Assembly: GCA_022559845.1 (NCBI GenBank)
Contig: CM040125.1
Coordinates: 289,774,200 to 289,838,199, forward strand
DNA from: Amorphophallus konjac
Lineage: Eukaryota; Streptophyta; Magnoliopsida; Alismatales; Araceae
Direction: 5' to 3'
DNA: 64,000 nt
Below are positions 1 through 9,674 of this stretch, in pieces. Below the pieces are notes generated by a model. The model saw only the letters and a program-made list of their open reading frames with translations, had not been told where the DNA came from and ran no database searches. Position numbers and translations under genes: made by a program. Numbering within the stretch: the first letter of the stretch is position 1; each line of letters opens with the position of its first letter.

Positions 1-34
1 GATGCAAAGGCCTTACTCTTTCCCGAGGAATTAG

Positions 35-463
35 ACCAGAGGAATCTTTGATTGGGCCTGCTACTATGGCAAGGTCTCCCTCCCGAGGTCTAAGAGGCCG
101 CAAGATGCTCCCAAAAGTGGCGACCCCCTATTTTGCCCTTATCACCAACTACTAGGCCACTCTATCGAAGACTGTTACGTCTTCAAGGACATTGCTCAAG
201 ACCTGATTGAGAGAGATGAGCTTAGAATGGGAGATTATGTGGTGGCTCCGCCGCGCCCCCATGTGGCAAGCAGCCACGAAAGAAGTGTTTACATGGTGTC
301 AGTCCGGCACCAGATTTTTGAAGATATAGTTGAGAATGAACTACCCCGGCCGTCGGTAGTGGAACAGTCCCCAGTGTGGCAATCAATCACCTCGGTTCCT
401 GCACGAGCCGTCTATGATAATTACCAAGAAGATCCCAGAGAAGTCCTTTACTTCTCCGCGTAG
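35..463 (+). pseudogene. gag C-terminal fragment of the old Tat element
   Basis: One frame is open from 35 to 463. It contains a zinc-knuckle variant C-X2-H-X4-H-X4-C at about 140-181, which recurs in the same form in the young Tat element at about 12499-12540. In retroelements this region is the nucleocapsid part of Gag, which packages the genomic RNA. The rest of Gag lies beyond the left edge or is lost. An in-frame stop lies at 32-34. No aspartic protease motif follows before the reverse transcriptase begins near 700, so the protease has been deleted. Confidence 0.6.
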
Positions 464-489
464 GAGAACCCCTCGGAGCCGCACACAAC

Positions 490-2778
490 AGGCCTGGAAA
501 AGGGGGAAATAAGCAAAGCCTCATTACCTAACGAGGCGGGGCAAGAAGACGCCTATGGTGTCCTTGAAGCAGAAGATGGCGAAGATAAGGATTTCATCGA
601 CCTACTACCAGCGCCGCTGGAAATTGAAGATGGCGGCCAGGCCACAGTAGATGAGCTCCTTGAAATTAACCTAGGCACAGAAAGTGACCCCAGGCCAACC
701 TTCCTAAGTGCCCTTTTACCTCCACAGGAAAGGGAACAATATATCAAGTTGTTGCAAGAATTCTGAGACTGTTTCGCCTGGAACTACAAAGAGATGCCCG
801 GCCTGAGCCCCGGCGTGACTCAACATATTCTGGATATTGATCCCAAGGTGGAGCCGGTGAAGCAGTCCCCCAGGCGTATGAGGCCGGAGCTGATAAAATA
901 GATTTGCAAAGAAGTCGACAAGCTCATAGATGTTGATTTTTGTAGCTGAAAACTAATACACTACTTGGTTGGCCAACATTGTGCTGGTGAAGAAGAAGAA
1001 TGGATAGATCAGGATCTGCGTGGACTTCCGCGACCTGAATAAAGCTTGCCCAAAAGATGACTTTCCAGTACCCATCACCGAAGTAATGATTGATGCAACT
1101 ACTGGCCATGAGGCCTTGTCCTTCATGGACGGATCGTCTGGCTATAATCAAATATGGATAGCTGAACATGACCGAATTCATATACGGCCTTCCGGTCGCC
1201 TAAAGTGATATTTCACTACAAAAGAATGCCTTTCGACCTCAAGAACACTGGCGCCACTTACCAGCGGGTGATGACCAAGATATTCGACGAACTGCTATAT
1301 AGTAAAGTTGAATGCTACATTGATGATATGGTCGTCAAGACAAAGAAAAGGGGGGAGCACCTGAATGACCTTAGAGTCATCTTCGAGAGACTCCGGCAGT
1401 ACGAGTTAAAAATGAACCCAATGAAGTGTGCCTTCGGCGTCTCTAGTGGAAAGTTCCTCGGCTTCATTGTCTGATATAGGGGGATCGAGACCGACCCCTT
1501 TAAAATAAAAGCCATTCAGGAGCTACCTCCTCCGAAGAATCTGGGAAAGTTAAGATCCCTACAAGGCCGGCTGGCTTACATCCGAAGATTTATCTCCAAT
1601 TTGTCAGGGTGTTGTATGCCATTCCACAAATTAATGATGAAGAATGCACCTTTCAACTGGAACCAGGAATGTCAGAAGGCCTTCGATCGGCTGAAGGATT
1701 ACTTAAAGACCCCGCCTGTGCTGGGGGCACCTGTCAAGGGGAGGCCACTTATTCTATATATAGCTGCCATTGAATGTTCACTGGGGGCAATGCTCGCCCA
1801 GAACAATGATGAGGGGAAGGAGCAAGCTCTTTATTACCTTAGCAGAAGACTAATGGGGGCAGAAGCAAAATACACCACGATTGAGAAGGTTTGTCTCGCC
1901 TTGGTCTTCGCAGTCAAGAAGCTGAGGCATTACATGCTCTCGCATGAAGTGAGCCTGATTTCTAAGGCCGACCCAGTCAAGCATATTCTCTCCCAGCAAG
2001 TTCTGAAGGGACGTCTCGGTAAGTGGGCAGTACTGTTAATGGAATTTGACATCACCTATGTGCCGCAGAAGGTCGTTAAGGGTCAAGCCATGGCCGATTT
2101 CTTTGCAGCACACCTTGTGCCTGAAGATTCCCCACTGGCCACAGAGTTGCCTGAAGATGAAACACTAGAAGTGGACCAAGTCCGACAGATCGCCTGGCAG
2201 CTACACTTTGACGGAGCTTCGAGAACAGAAACAACCCCGTCATGGCACATAAAAGTATGGGCCGGAGCCGGCATCGTCCTTAAATCCCCTGAGGGAGAAG
2301 TATTGCATACATCCTGCTCCATTAACAAGCCCTACACAAACAACGAGGCAGAGTATGAAGCTCTGATCATCGGTCTCCAAGTCACTTTGTAAATGGAGAT
2401 TAAAATGCTACAGGTGTTTGGCGATTCATTATTGGTCCTCAAGCAAGTCCAAGGACAGTTTGACGTACGAAAACCCGAACTACTCCCTTACCACGCTAAG
2501 GTGAAACGGCTCATGCAGCAGCTCTACCTCATTGAGATAGGCCACGTCGCCAGGGGGGAAATGCACAAGCCGATGCACTGGTAAAATTGGTAAGTTCATT
2601 AGCAGTCCCGCCAGATGGATCCCTCAGCATCCGGGTGGTGAATCAGCGCCAAGTGCCTAGCATGATAGAAGGGCCAGAAGAAGAAGTACTTGAGGTCATC
2701 ACAATGGAAGCCATTAGCCCACCCGACTGGAGAGCCCCCCCTTTACAGTGGTTTAAATACCAGCAACTACCCAGGTAG
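490..2778 (+). pseudogene. Degenerate Tat pol: reverse transcriptase, RNase H, archaeal-type RNase H
   Basis: Several frames together give a recognisable pol. The reverse transcriptase N-terminus is near 650-930. The fingers motif (VDFRDLNKACP) is near 1020-1055, and the catalytic YIDDM, a variant of YVDD, is near 1316-1330. RNase H lies at about 1650-2110. A second RNase H with FDGAS and an NNEAEYEAL motif lies near 2207-2390. Stops interrupt it (for example near 765, 900, 948, 1207, 1472 and 2390) and the frame changes between 1020, 1205 and 2587. It cannot encode a working polyprotein. It matches the pol of the young Tat element downstream domain for domain, but is clearly diverged from it. 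Confidence 0.85.
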
Positions 2779-4008
2779 AGAGAAGAGAAGATCAAGCTGA
2801 TCAGAACAAAATATTCTTACGAGGTCCGAAATGGTATCCTATTCCGAATTATGGCAGATGCCAAGCGAAAGGTGCTCCTACGATGCATGTCCGCAGAAGA
2901 AGCTTGGAAGGTCATGAAAGAGGTTCACGCCGGAACAGCTGGTGCACATCAGGCAGGACCGAAAATGAAAATTGAAATAAAGAAGCTCGGCTACTATTGG
3001 CCGACAATGTTCGACGACTACTGCAAGTATGCCAAGTCTTGTCAAAGATGCCAGGAGCACGCGACGGTGCCCAGAAGACCGCCAGTGCCGCTGCATCAAA
3101 CACTGCCCAACTGGCCCTTTGCCCAATGGGGAACAGATGTCGTAGGTCCACTACCCGCATCATCAGCTGGGTGCAAGTACATCTTGGCCGTAACTGATTA
3201 CTTCTCCTGCTGGGCGGAGGCTGTTGCTTTGAAAGAAGTGACTGGGGAGATCGTTGCCAGATTTGTCTATCGCAACATCATATTCTGGTTTGGCACTCCG
3301 AACCGAATTATCTCAGACAATGGATGTCACTTCCGCAACCAGAAGGTCTACCGGCTGGCAGAAAAGTACAAGATTGACTGGAGGACGTCGACCCCCTACA
3401 ACCCACAGGCCAATGGCTTGGCTGAAGCTTTCAATAAAACTCTTTGCACTCTCCTGTCCAAAATTGTTAGTTCTAATAAGAGAGACTGGGAAGAGAAAAT
3501 GTACGAGGCCCTATGGGCGCATCGAACTATGTACAAAACTCCAATGGGTTGTTCACCCTTTTCCCAGGTATATGGCTCAGAGGCAATTGTCCCTATCGAG
3601 CTGGAAATACCCTCCCTCTGGGTTGCAATCCAACACGGGTTGGTCCAGGAAGAGCAGACAAATGCCGAGCGAAGGCTCGAAGAGCTCTCCAACTTGGCGG
3701 GGAAACGGCTCCAAGCCCAGCAGAACATCCAGGTCTATCAGGCCCGGATAGCTCGTGCCTTCGACAAGCTCATCAAGGAACGTGAATTCAAGAAGGGTGA
3801 CCTCGTTATGGTGAAGAGAAGAGAAGTCATGGCTTCCAACCCCAAGGGCAAGCTGAATGAGAATTGGCTTGGACCCTATGTGATCCAGAAAGTCTACGAG
3901 GGCGGAGCATATGTAATCGTCGACCATCGGGGGGAGGTTCAGTTTCCGCCCCTCAATGGTAGGCATCTGAGGTTGTACCATGCTCCGATCCCCCCATTCG
4001 AGGAATAA
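2779..4008 (+). CDS. Integrase segment of the old Tat element, still an open frame
   Basis: This is the least damaged piece of the old element, open from 2779 to 4008. The integrase would join element DNA to the host chromosome in the nucleus. An HHCC zinc-binding motif (two His, then CQRC) is at about 2930-3050. The catalytic triad is visible as D in TDVVG, D in SDNG and E in GLAEA, with exactly 35 residues between the second D and the E. A basic C-terminal domain follows to the stop. No start codon need be assumed, because it was once part of a longer pol. The intact triad does not mean it is expressed, since everything upstream is broken. Confidence 0.75.
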   Translation, partial: REEKIKLIRTKYSYEVRNGILFRIMADAKRKVLLRCMSAEEAWKVMKEVHAGTAGAHQAGPKMKIEIKKLGYYWPTMFDDYCKYAKSCQRCQEHATVPRRPPVPLHQTLPNWPFAQWGTDVVGPLPASSAGCKYILAVTDYFSCWAEAVALKEVTGEIVARFVYRNIIFWFGTPNRIISDNGCHFRNQKVYRLAEKYKIDWRTSTPYNPQANGLAEAFNKTLCTLLSKIVSSNKRDWEEKMYEALWAHRTMYKTPMGCSPFSQVYGSEAIVPIELEIPSLWVAIQHGLVQEEQTNAERRLEELSNLAGKRLQAQQNIQVYQARIARAFDKLIKEREFKKGDLVMVKRREVMASNPKGKLNENWLGPYVIQKVYEGGAYVIVDHRGEVQFPPLNGRHLRLYHAPIPPFEE

Positions 4009-4085
4009 TGCTTTTCTCTGTCCTGCTGCAGGCGAATTTGCATTACTATTGTCCAGATGGTTTGGGCACTATTTATCTTGCGTGT

Positions 4086-4196
4086 CAAAAAAAAAGGGAA
4101 GAAGAAGAACAAAAAAAAGAAGGAAAAAATAAGAAGAAAAGAAAGAAAAATAAAATAAAAAAGAAAAGGAAAAAAAAAGAGGAAAAAGGGGGGAGG
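4086..4196 (+). repeat. Purine (A/G) low-complexity tract
   Basis: About 110 bases of nearly pure A and G start 78 bases after the pol stop. Lys/Glu-rich reading frames through it are by-products of composition. Confidence 0.9.
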
Positions 4197-4235
4197 AATC
4201 AGTCTCCCTTTATTAACACTCACTCTTGTCTTCAA

Positions 4236-4955
4236 GAATATTTGAATAAACAAATCAACCATGTCAGCCTCTAACATCCTGTCGGCACTGACAAAGAACA
4301 CCCCACCCGAACCTTTCATCCGGGAGTGGGGAATCAACCTTTTCTCCTTGCGTTGGCACCAGCCCCCTACCAACGAATATTTCAATAGACGAATCAACCA
4401 TGTCAGCCTCTGACATCCTGTCGGCACTGACGAAGAACACCCCACCCGAACCTTTCATCCGGGATTGGGGAATCAACATTCTCCCCTTGCGTTGGCACCA
4501 GCCCCCTACCAACGAATATTTCAATAGACGAATCAACCATGTCAGCCTCTGACATCCTGTCGGCACTGACAAAGAACACCCCACCCGAACCTTTCATCCA
4601 GGAGTGGGGAATCAACATTTTCTCCTTGCGTTGGCACCAGCCCCCTACCAACGAATATTTCAATAGACGAATCAACCATGTCAGCCTCTGACATCCTGTC
4701 GGCACTGACGAAGAACACCCCACCCGAACCTTTCGTCCGGGATTGGGGAATCAACATTTTCTCCTTGTGTTGGCACCAGCCCGTACCAACGAATATTTCA
4801 ATAGACGAATCAACCATGTCAGCTCTTGACATCCTATCGGCACTAACGAAGAACACCTCACCCAAACCTTTCGTCCGGGATTTCGGAATCAACCCTTGCT
4901 CCTTGCGTTGGCACCAACCCCCGTACCAATGAAAATACCAAGAGACAAACAAATC
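4236..4955 (+). repeat. Tandem repeat, about 139-bp unit, five copies, in the Tat 3' UTR
   Basis: The phrase CATGTCAGCCTCTGACATCC recurs with starts at 4260, 4399, 4538, 4677 and 4815, spacing 139, 139, 139 and 138; a sixth, decayed copy begins near 4955. Neighbouring copies look over 90% identical. 139 is not a multiple of three and no frame is conserved, so the block is not coding. Tat-lineage elements are known for tandem repeats between pol and the 3' LTR, which can seed satellite DNA. Confidence 0.9.
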
Positions 4956-5104
4956 ACGTCGGTCCCCGACTCCCCATCGGCGTCGATGAATAAACTAGTG
5001 GCCCAGACCTTCCGTCTAAAGCCATGAACAAAAGGCCCTTGCTTTGGCATTAACCCCGTGTTAATGAATAAACCACCTCAATATTACAACTCCTAGTCCC
5101 ACCA

Positions 5105-5625
5105 ACGAATAAACCCCTTGCTTGGACCTTCCGTCAAAGTCAATGAACAAAAGAACGCCTTTGCTTGGCTTGGACCTTCCGTCAAAGTCGATGAACAAAA
5201 GAACGTCTTTGCTTGGCTTGGACCTTCCGTCGAAGTCGATGAACAAAAAGAGCCTCCTTGCTTGGCTCGGACCTTCCGTCCAAGTCGATGTCGATGAACA
5301 AAAAGAACCTCCTTGCTTGGCTCGGACCTTCCGTCCAAGTCGATGAACGAAAAGAACCTCCTTGCTTGGCTCGGACCTTCTGTCCAAGTCGATGAACAAA
5401 GAGAACCTCCTTGCTTGGCTCGGACTTTCCGTCCAAGTCGATGAATAAAAAAGGGACCTCCTTTGCTTGGCTCGGACCTTCCGTCCAAGTCCATGAACAC
5501 AAAGAAACCCCTCCTTGCTTGGCTCAGACCATCCATCCCAGTCCATGAACAAAAAAGGTGCATCCCCTTTGCTCGGCTCGGACCTCCGTCCGAGTCGGTG
5601 AATGAACAACTTTCCTAAACCCAGC
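5105..5625 (+). repeat. Minisatellite, about 49-bp unit, about ten copies, in the Tat 3' UTR
   Basis: The core GGACCTTCCGTC(C/A)AAGTC, followed by GATGAACAAA and then CTTGCTTGGCT, recurs with the ACCTTCC word at 5126, 5174, 5222, 5271, 5326, 5375, 5424, 5476, 5528 and 5582. Spacing is 48-55 bp, most often 48 or 49. One copy has an extra GTCGAT. The repeating proteins it would encode on the minus strand are artefacts of the period. Confidence 0.9.
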
Positions 5626-5937
5626 ACGAGTCAACAACTCCCCCTTGGGATTGGCCTTGTCTAAGTTGCTTTGGACCTTACGCCCGAGACGACGCATAGA
5701 CCCTTCATTCTCGCTTCAGTATTCAACCCATGCCAATGACTAAACCCCCACTCTGACATCTCAGTCAGCGTGCATATGCGGTGAAGCGATCCCCTCATCC
5801 CTTCGCTGAAGGAGTGAGTGCTTTCCCGTGAATTCGCACCGGACCAGCATCCCACTGGCTCGAAAGAATAGATGTCCTGTCGAAGAGCTCTACACTCGCG
5901 GGCCCGGCGCACTCGTCCCTCGTTTGTGCCACCCACG
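5626..5937 (+). other. Unique 3' UTR segment of the old Tat element
   Basis: This stretch lies between the minisatellite and the polypurine tract. I see no conserved frame or repeat in it. Confidence 0.5.
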
Positions 5938-5950
5938 AGTGGGGGGCATT
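5938..5950 (+). promoter_or_regulatory. Polypurine tract (plus-strand primer) of the old Tat element
   Basis: The purine run GAGTGGGGGGCATT ends directly before the LTR's TGTGGA. The young Tat element has the same layout (AAGGAGGGGCATC, then TGTTGA). This tract resists RNase H and primes second-strand DNA synthesis. Confidence 0.7.
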
Positions 5951-6369
5951 TGTGGACGTCAAAAAAATGACGATGATGATCATACGACACTCGCGTCTAT
6001 GCGTTCACGTGCGAGTCGAAGATGGGAAGGACGAACAAACCTATACCTCGCTCGGTCAGGACGAGAACTCACCCGGTGGCCCGCTACCTATCAAGGGAGC
6101 CCCTTCGAGTGGAAGATACCACCATAATTTTCTAACCAGGCCATGCCGAGAGCAGAATCAGAGAAAAGGTGGGAACTCGAGAATAGCTCGGAATGCACCG
6201 AAAGTCACACAAAGTCTGGACCGAGCCCCAAAAGCTATGAACAGAACATTGCAGAGGCCATGCATATCAACTAAAACATTCCGGGAATGCCAACGTTCAT
6301 ATAAATGGATGCGCTTCTGAGAAGAATCCCTTTGAGGTTTAAAATGGCGCCGTAGATCATCAATCCAGC

Positions 6370-6620
6370 ACACCCTTTGCTTTGTTAATACGGCGTGCCC
6401 CCTTTATGCTCTAATACGGCGCCCCTTTGCAAATGTTTAATCCGGCGCGCCCCCGGCCGCGCCGTTTTAACTGAAGTACCCATTTGCCCATTTTTAAAAG
6501 CTTCTCCTTCAAATGCTAAAGCTGCGTGGCCATTTGAAGGCCAAAAACTTAATACGGCGCGCTACTTTTGGAGAACCCATCACAATATCCTCTTCTTAAT
6601 ACGGCGCGCCAAATGCAAAT
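6370..6620 (+). repeat. Dispersed motif array TTAATMCGGCGCGCC in LTR U3
   Basis: The word TAATACGGCGCGCC, or close variants, appears near 6387, 6413, 6441, 6551 and 6598, with unrelated sequence between. The array lies upstream of the TATA box. A similar but separate array is at 28797-29145. Confidence 0.65.
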
Positions 6621-6896
6621 GAGTTTAACCTCATCCTGTCCCATCTGCCAACCGATGCTCTGTTCAGCATAAATGCGACGCACAGAGAACATTCAATGCC
6701 CATGGCTCTGCTTCTACCTCTGTTTGACAGCACAGAAGCGGCAACGACATGCAACCCCCGGCAGACCTGCGAACATCCTGTCCTCGGATGAACGGCAACG
6801 TACGGCGTGAACCAGCATCGTCCAGCGCATCGAGTCAACTCCCAACTTCGTTGCGGACGAGGTGGAAGTGCAGGAACGCTCCCAGGCTGGCCATTC

Positions 6897-6903
6897 TATA
6901 AAA
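6897..6903 (+). promoter_or_regulatory. TATA box of the old Tat LTR promoter
   Basis: CTATAAAAG lies within the LTR, about 345 bases before the AATAAA at 7242. It is placed as expected for a U3 promoter. Confidence 0.65.
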
Positions 6904-7454
6904 GGGGCAGCGTTGTGAAGAAAAAGGAGGAGAGGCTGGAGGAGAGACTGAAAGGGGGGGCTGGTTGTTTCGGCTAAGGTCTCCGGCATCCGAAGTGAAG
7001 AAGAAGCTCCATCCATTCATATCTACAAGGTGAGGAAAAAGGAGAGAGAGGGTGAGAAAGAGAGAAGGGAGAGAAGGGGGGGGAGCTTGTGCTCTGTTCC
7101 TCCTTCTCCCCCATCGGTGTATCTTCTTGTCCCCCCCACCTCAACGTCTAGTTTTTTTTTACCTTCTCCATTGTATTCTTCCCTGTGCTTTGGGGGTAGA
7201 TCTCCTTTTGTACCTAGCTTCCATCCTTTCCCCTGAGGATGAATAAAAGAGTGGCTTTGTAAGCATGCGTAATGTTTTATTGCTCTGATATGGCTTCCCC
7301 TTTCCTTCAGTTTTTTTTTTCTCTGAATTTTCTGCATCACCCGGGGTCCTCGAGAGCTTGCCCCTTTTGTGGCATGAACTTTGAGGGAACCCGTTCGAAG
7401 GGTGAACACTCATAGCTATTCATGGCGAACATCCGTCCCTGTGGGACTTCCACA

Positions 7455-7913
7455 AAATCACCACCCGTGAGCTGCTCGAGCTCTTGAAGGCTGGTCCTCG
7501 AGTCTCCACACATACTTATGGGTTAACGGAGGCCTCACTCCGAGTTTTGAGGTTCACCCCGGAGCAATCTGTTTGGTGTTCCCCATTTTTCGCTGGCAAG
7601 CTTCAGTCCGGGGGAGATGCTACCCAAATTTTGCCAGACGAAGAACACGTAAGAACAGACGACATGTAAGAAAAGATGAACAAACTAAGCCTCTGAATCA
7701 AGCTAAATCTCTGAGTTCCTACATAATAAACCCTTCAAGTAAGACATCCAAATTCACGTACTCATTCACCTCAACAAATGATAAGCAGCACTCTATTGAT
7801 TTAAAGCATCAATTGATTAAACAATCTATCCATTTGATCAATCTGCAAGTGGAAGAAACAAGAACAGAAGCAAAAAGAATCAAACAGAATGAAATAAAAC
7901 CCACAGAGCTTAA
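7455..7913. other. Sequence between the two Tat elements, unassigned
   Basis: AT-rich sequence with no conserved frame. It was continuous with 28797 onward before the young element inserted. The last bases (TTAA) with the target site GCTGG and the following CACGCC would form one copy of the GGCGCGCC-type array word. Confidence 0.4.
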
Positions 7914-7918
7914 GCTGG
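7914..7918. repeat. Target site duplication GCTGG, left copy
   Basis: Five bases next to the 5' LTR, identical to 28792-28796 beyond the 3' LTR, as left by integrase. Confidence 0.9.
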
Positions 7919-8127
7919 TGTTGACACCCGTTTTATACCCAATAAGTCGGGTCATCTCCTTATTTATTCAATATGATGCTCTGAGTTGTTCACTCTTCAT
8001 TGAATTCCTTTTAATCAGTTGAAGCCTGTTTTCTGGGTCTCAATTCCTGGATTAGACCTGGTTCCTGGTGGCACTTTGTTCAAGAGCTTGGCAATCCCTC
8101 CATTCTATTTTCTTGAAAATCAATGAT

Positions 8128-8420
8128 AATAACGGTCTGGACTAGGCGCGTCATTTCATAATAACGCATGAAGCCTAGGCCGTTACTCTTTGAAGAGTCC
8201 CAAGACTTAGGGCCTCGTTGTCCTTTGATAATAACGGTCTACTCTCTAGCCGTTTTTTTCCTTATGACGCCCTTTTCCCTGGCCGTTACTTACTTGCAGA
8301 GTCCTATTGTTTAGATCTTCTTCCCGTCGATCTTATCCTTTGGATAGGGTTGAAAATGACGGTCATGCCTTGATGCGTTACTTCCAAGTGGCGGTCTATC
8401 GTGCAACCGTTACTTCCTTC
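8128..8420 (+). repeat. ACGGTC hairpin-motif array, LTR block 1
   Basis: Repeated pairs of ACGGTC(T) and GGCCGTTAC or ACCGTTACTT, separated by 9-20 variable bases, occur at about 8133-8195, 8230-8290 and 8358-8415. Each pair can fold into a short imperfect hairpin. The words between motifs do not match one another. Confidence 0.7.
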
Positions 8421-8627
8421 AGAGAGTCCTGACAGTTCAGGCCTTTTCTCTGCTACTCCGTGGACGAGATAGGGTTTTGGATTGGCGTTATCTCCTTCAA
8501 TTCTAATCCTCAGGACCTCTCGTTTGTTTCTTTGGACTCTTGTTGATATTATCCTCAAAGATTTGCTAAGGATTATCCTCCTTTCTTGGCTGATTTATCT
8601 TCAACTCGACCCATGAGTTTTGAAGGT

Positions 8628-8637
8628 CTATAAATAG
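8628..8637 (+). promoter_or_regulatory. TATA box of the young Tat 5' LTR
   Basis: CTATAAATAG, 709 bases into the LTR. The same box is at 27773-27782 in the 3' LTR. The related antisense LTR has it in nearly the same context at 32227-32234. Confidence 0.75.
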
Positions 8638-9137
8638 AACCTTTGATTTCATAATCAAGGGGGGAGATTTTTGATTCACGACGAAGTGCTGCCGAACCCA
8701 GGAGCCATCTTCATCCAGGAGGAGTTGCTTCCCACGTCCATCCATCTTCCAGTCAAGGGAGTACTTTTGTTTTTGATCTTTCAAGTTCATCTTTGCATGC
8801 TTGAGTTCTTCCTTGGTCTTTTTAAACAGAGCATTGTCCCTCCTCCTCCTCCACGTTTTTTCACTGTTGTTTTAAGCATACAAACATCCTCCCAACTTTT
8901 GAAAACGCCCAGAGGGGTTAAAAAACCAAAACTCCCCGGTAATTCCCTCTCCTTTTGATGTTCTTAAGTTCTTTAAGAATTGATGCTATGCTTGTGAAGA
9001 GGGTTGATTGAGGTTGTCTTGTCTTGTCTTTCTATTTCTTTGGCAGGTTTACAGGTTCATTAGCACGAGGCCCAAGTCTTCTAGCCGGCTGGAAGAGTTG
9101 GAGTTAAAAGAATTCAAGCTTTACTACTGCAGGTTGT

Positions 9138-9235
9138 CTGACGGTCTGGTTTAGGAGCGTCACTCTATTCTGGCGGTCTAGGGTGGGACCGTTATTTATA
9201 AGCGACGCACGGGTCTCTGGCCGTCACTTTCAAGC
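9138..9235 (+). repeat. ACGGTC hairpin-motif array, LTR block 2
   Basis: TGACGGTCTGG...GCGTCAC, GGCGGTCTAGG...GGACCGTTAT and GCGACGC...GGCCGTCAC follow one another at about 40-bp steps. Confidence 0.7.
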
Positions 9236-9656
9236 TGATCTGCAGGCTTTCTTTGGTTTTCTCTCCCGTGGGCGGGTGCTTCATCCTCCTATTTCCAAGG
9301 TATATTCGAGTCTTTGACTTGTGTTTACTTTGGTGGCGATCACATCTTTCCTTAGTGCTGGGCAATAGCTATTTCCTTCATCACATCTTTATTTCCTTGC
9401 TTGTTCCACCCCTAGTGGTGTGTTTTTATTTACTCCTTGCTCCACGCCCCGGCGTGTGTTTTTCCTTTTCCTTAGCGTAATTTGATTGAGATAGCATGCC
9501 CATGCTAGAGCTAGCTATGATTGCCTAGGTTCATGTTCACATGTTCATAGGTTTGAGCAGATCTTTGATTGCTTGTTTGTCATCTTGCCATATTACTTAG
9601 CAGACCTCAAAAGTAAGATCAAAGATAGGCAAACAAACGATCAACAGATAATTTTT

Positions 9657-9674
9657 TGGCGATCACGGTGGGAC
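9657..9674 (+). promoter_or_regulatory. Primer binding site, probably tRNA-Arg
   Basis: TGGCGATCACGGTGGGAC starts 10 bases after the LTR. TGG pairs with the CCA end of a tRNA. The remainder resembles the acceptor and T-arm end of plant tRNA-Arg, the primer known for Ogre-type Tat elements. The tRNA was recalled, not searched. The same site is at 31346-31360 (-). Confidence 0.6.

Larger units (their letters stand above)
1..7454 (+). mobile_element. Old Tat-type Ty3/gypsy retrotransposon, 5' truncated by window edge
   Basis: The order gag end, reverse transcriptase, RNase H, second (archaeal-type) RNase H, integrase, repeat-rich 3' UTR, purine tract and LTR is that of a Ty3/gypsy element of the Tat lineage; the second RNase H is the lineage mark. 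The pol is crossed by stop codons and frame changes, and almost no room is left between gag and reverse transcriptase for a protease, so the copy is dead and internally deleted. Its 5' LTR lies outside the window, so neither age nor target duplication can be read. Confidence 0.85.
5951..7454 (+). repeat. 3' LTR of the old Tat element (1504 bp)
   Basis: It begins TGTGGACGTC just after the polypurine tract and ends GGGACTTCCACA, so the ends are inverted (TGTGGA / TCCACA). Inside are a GGCGCGCC-rich block (6370-6620), a TATA box (6897-6903) and an AATAAA (7242-7247), in the order expected of U3 then R. The partner LTR is outside the window. The right boundary rests only on the inverted ends. Confidence 0.7.
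7919..9646 (+). repeat. 5' LTR of the young Tat element (1728 bp)
   Basis: TGTTGA...TCAACA inverted ends. The TATA box CTATAAATAG is at 8628-8637. ACGGTC-type motif arrays lie at about 8130-8420 and 9140-9235. The LTR drives the genomic RNA. Open frames inside it recur identically in the 3' LTR only because the LTRs are duplicates. Confidence 0.95.

Noticed and set aside
4008..4274. Lys/Glu-rich small protein after the integrase
   Set aside because: Pure purine low complexity; no conserved part.
4264..4952. Several overlapping minus-strand frames of about 106 residues with the same sequence
   Set aside because: By-products of the 139-bp tandem repeat.
5061..5627. Repeat protein frames on the minus strand across the minisatellite
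   Set aside because: They arise because the 49-bp period cycles through all frames; there is no conserved start, and the units contain indels that break any frame.
8304..8958. Small proteins that occur twice, identically, at 8304-8958 and 27449-28103
   Set aside because: They are the two LTRs of one element, so identity shows recent duplication and not selection; the frames overlap the promoter.
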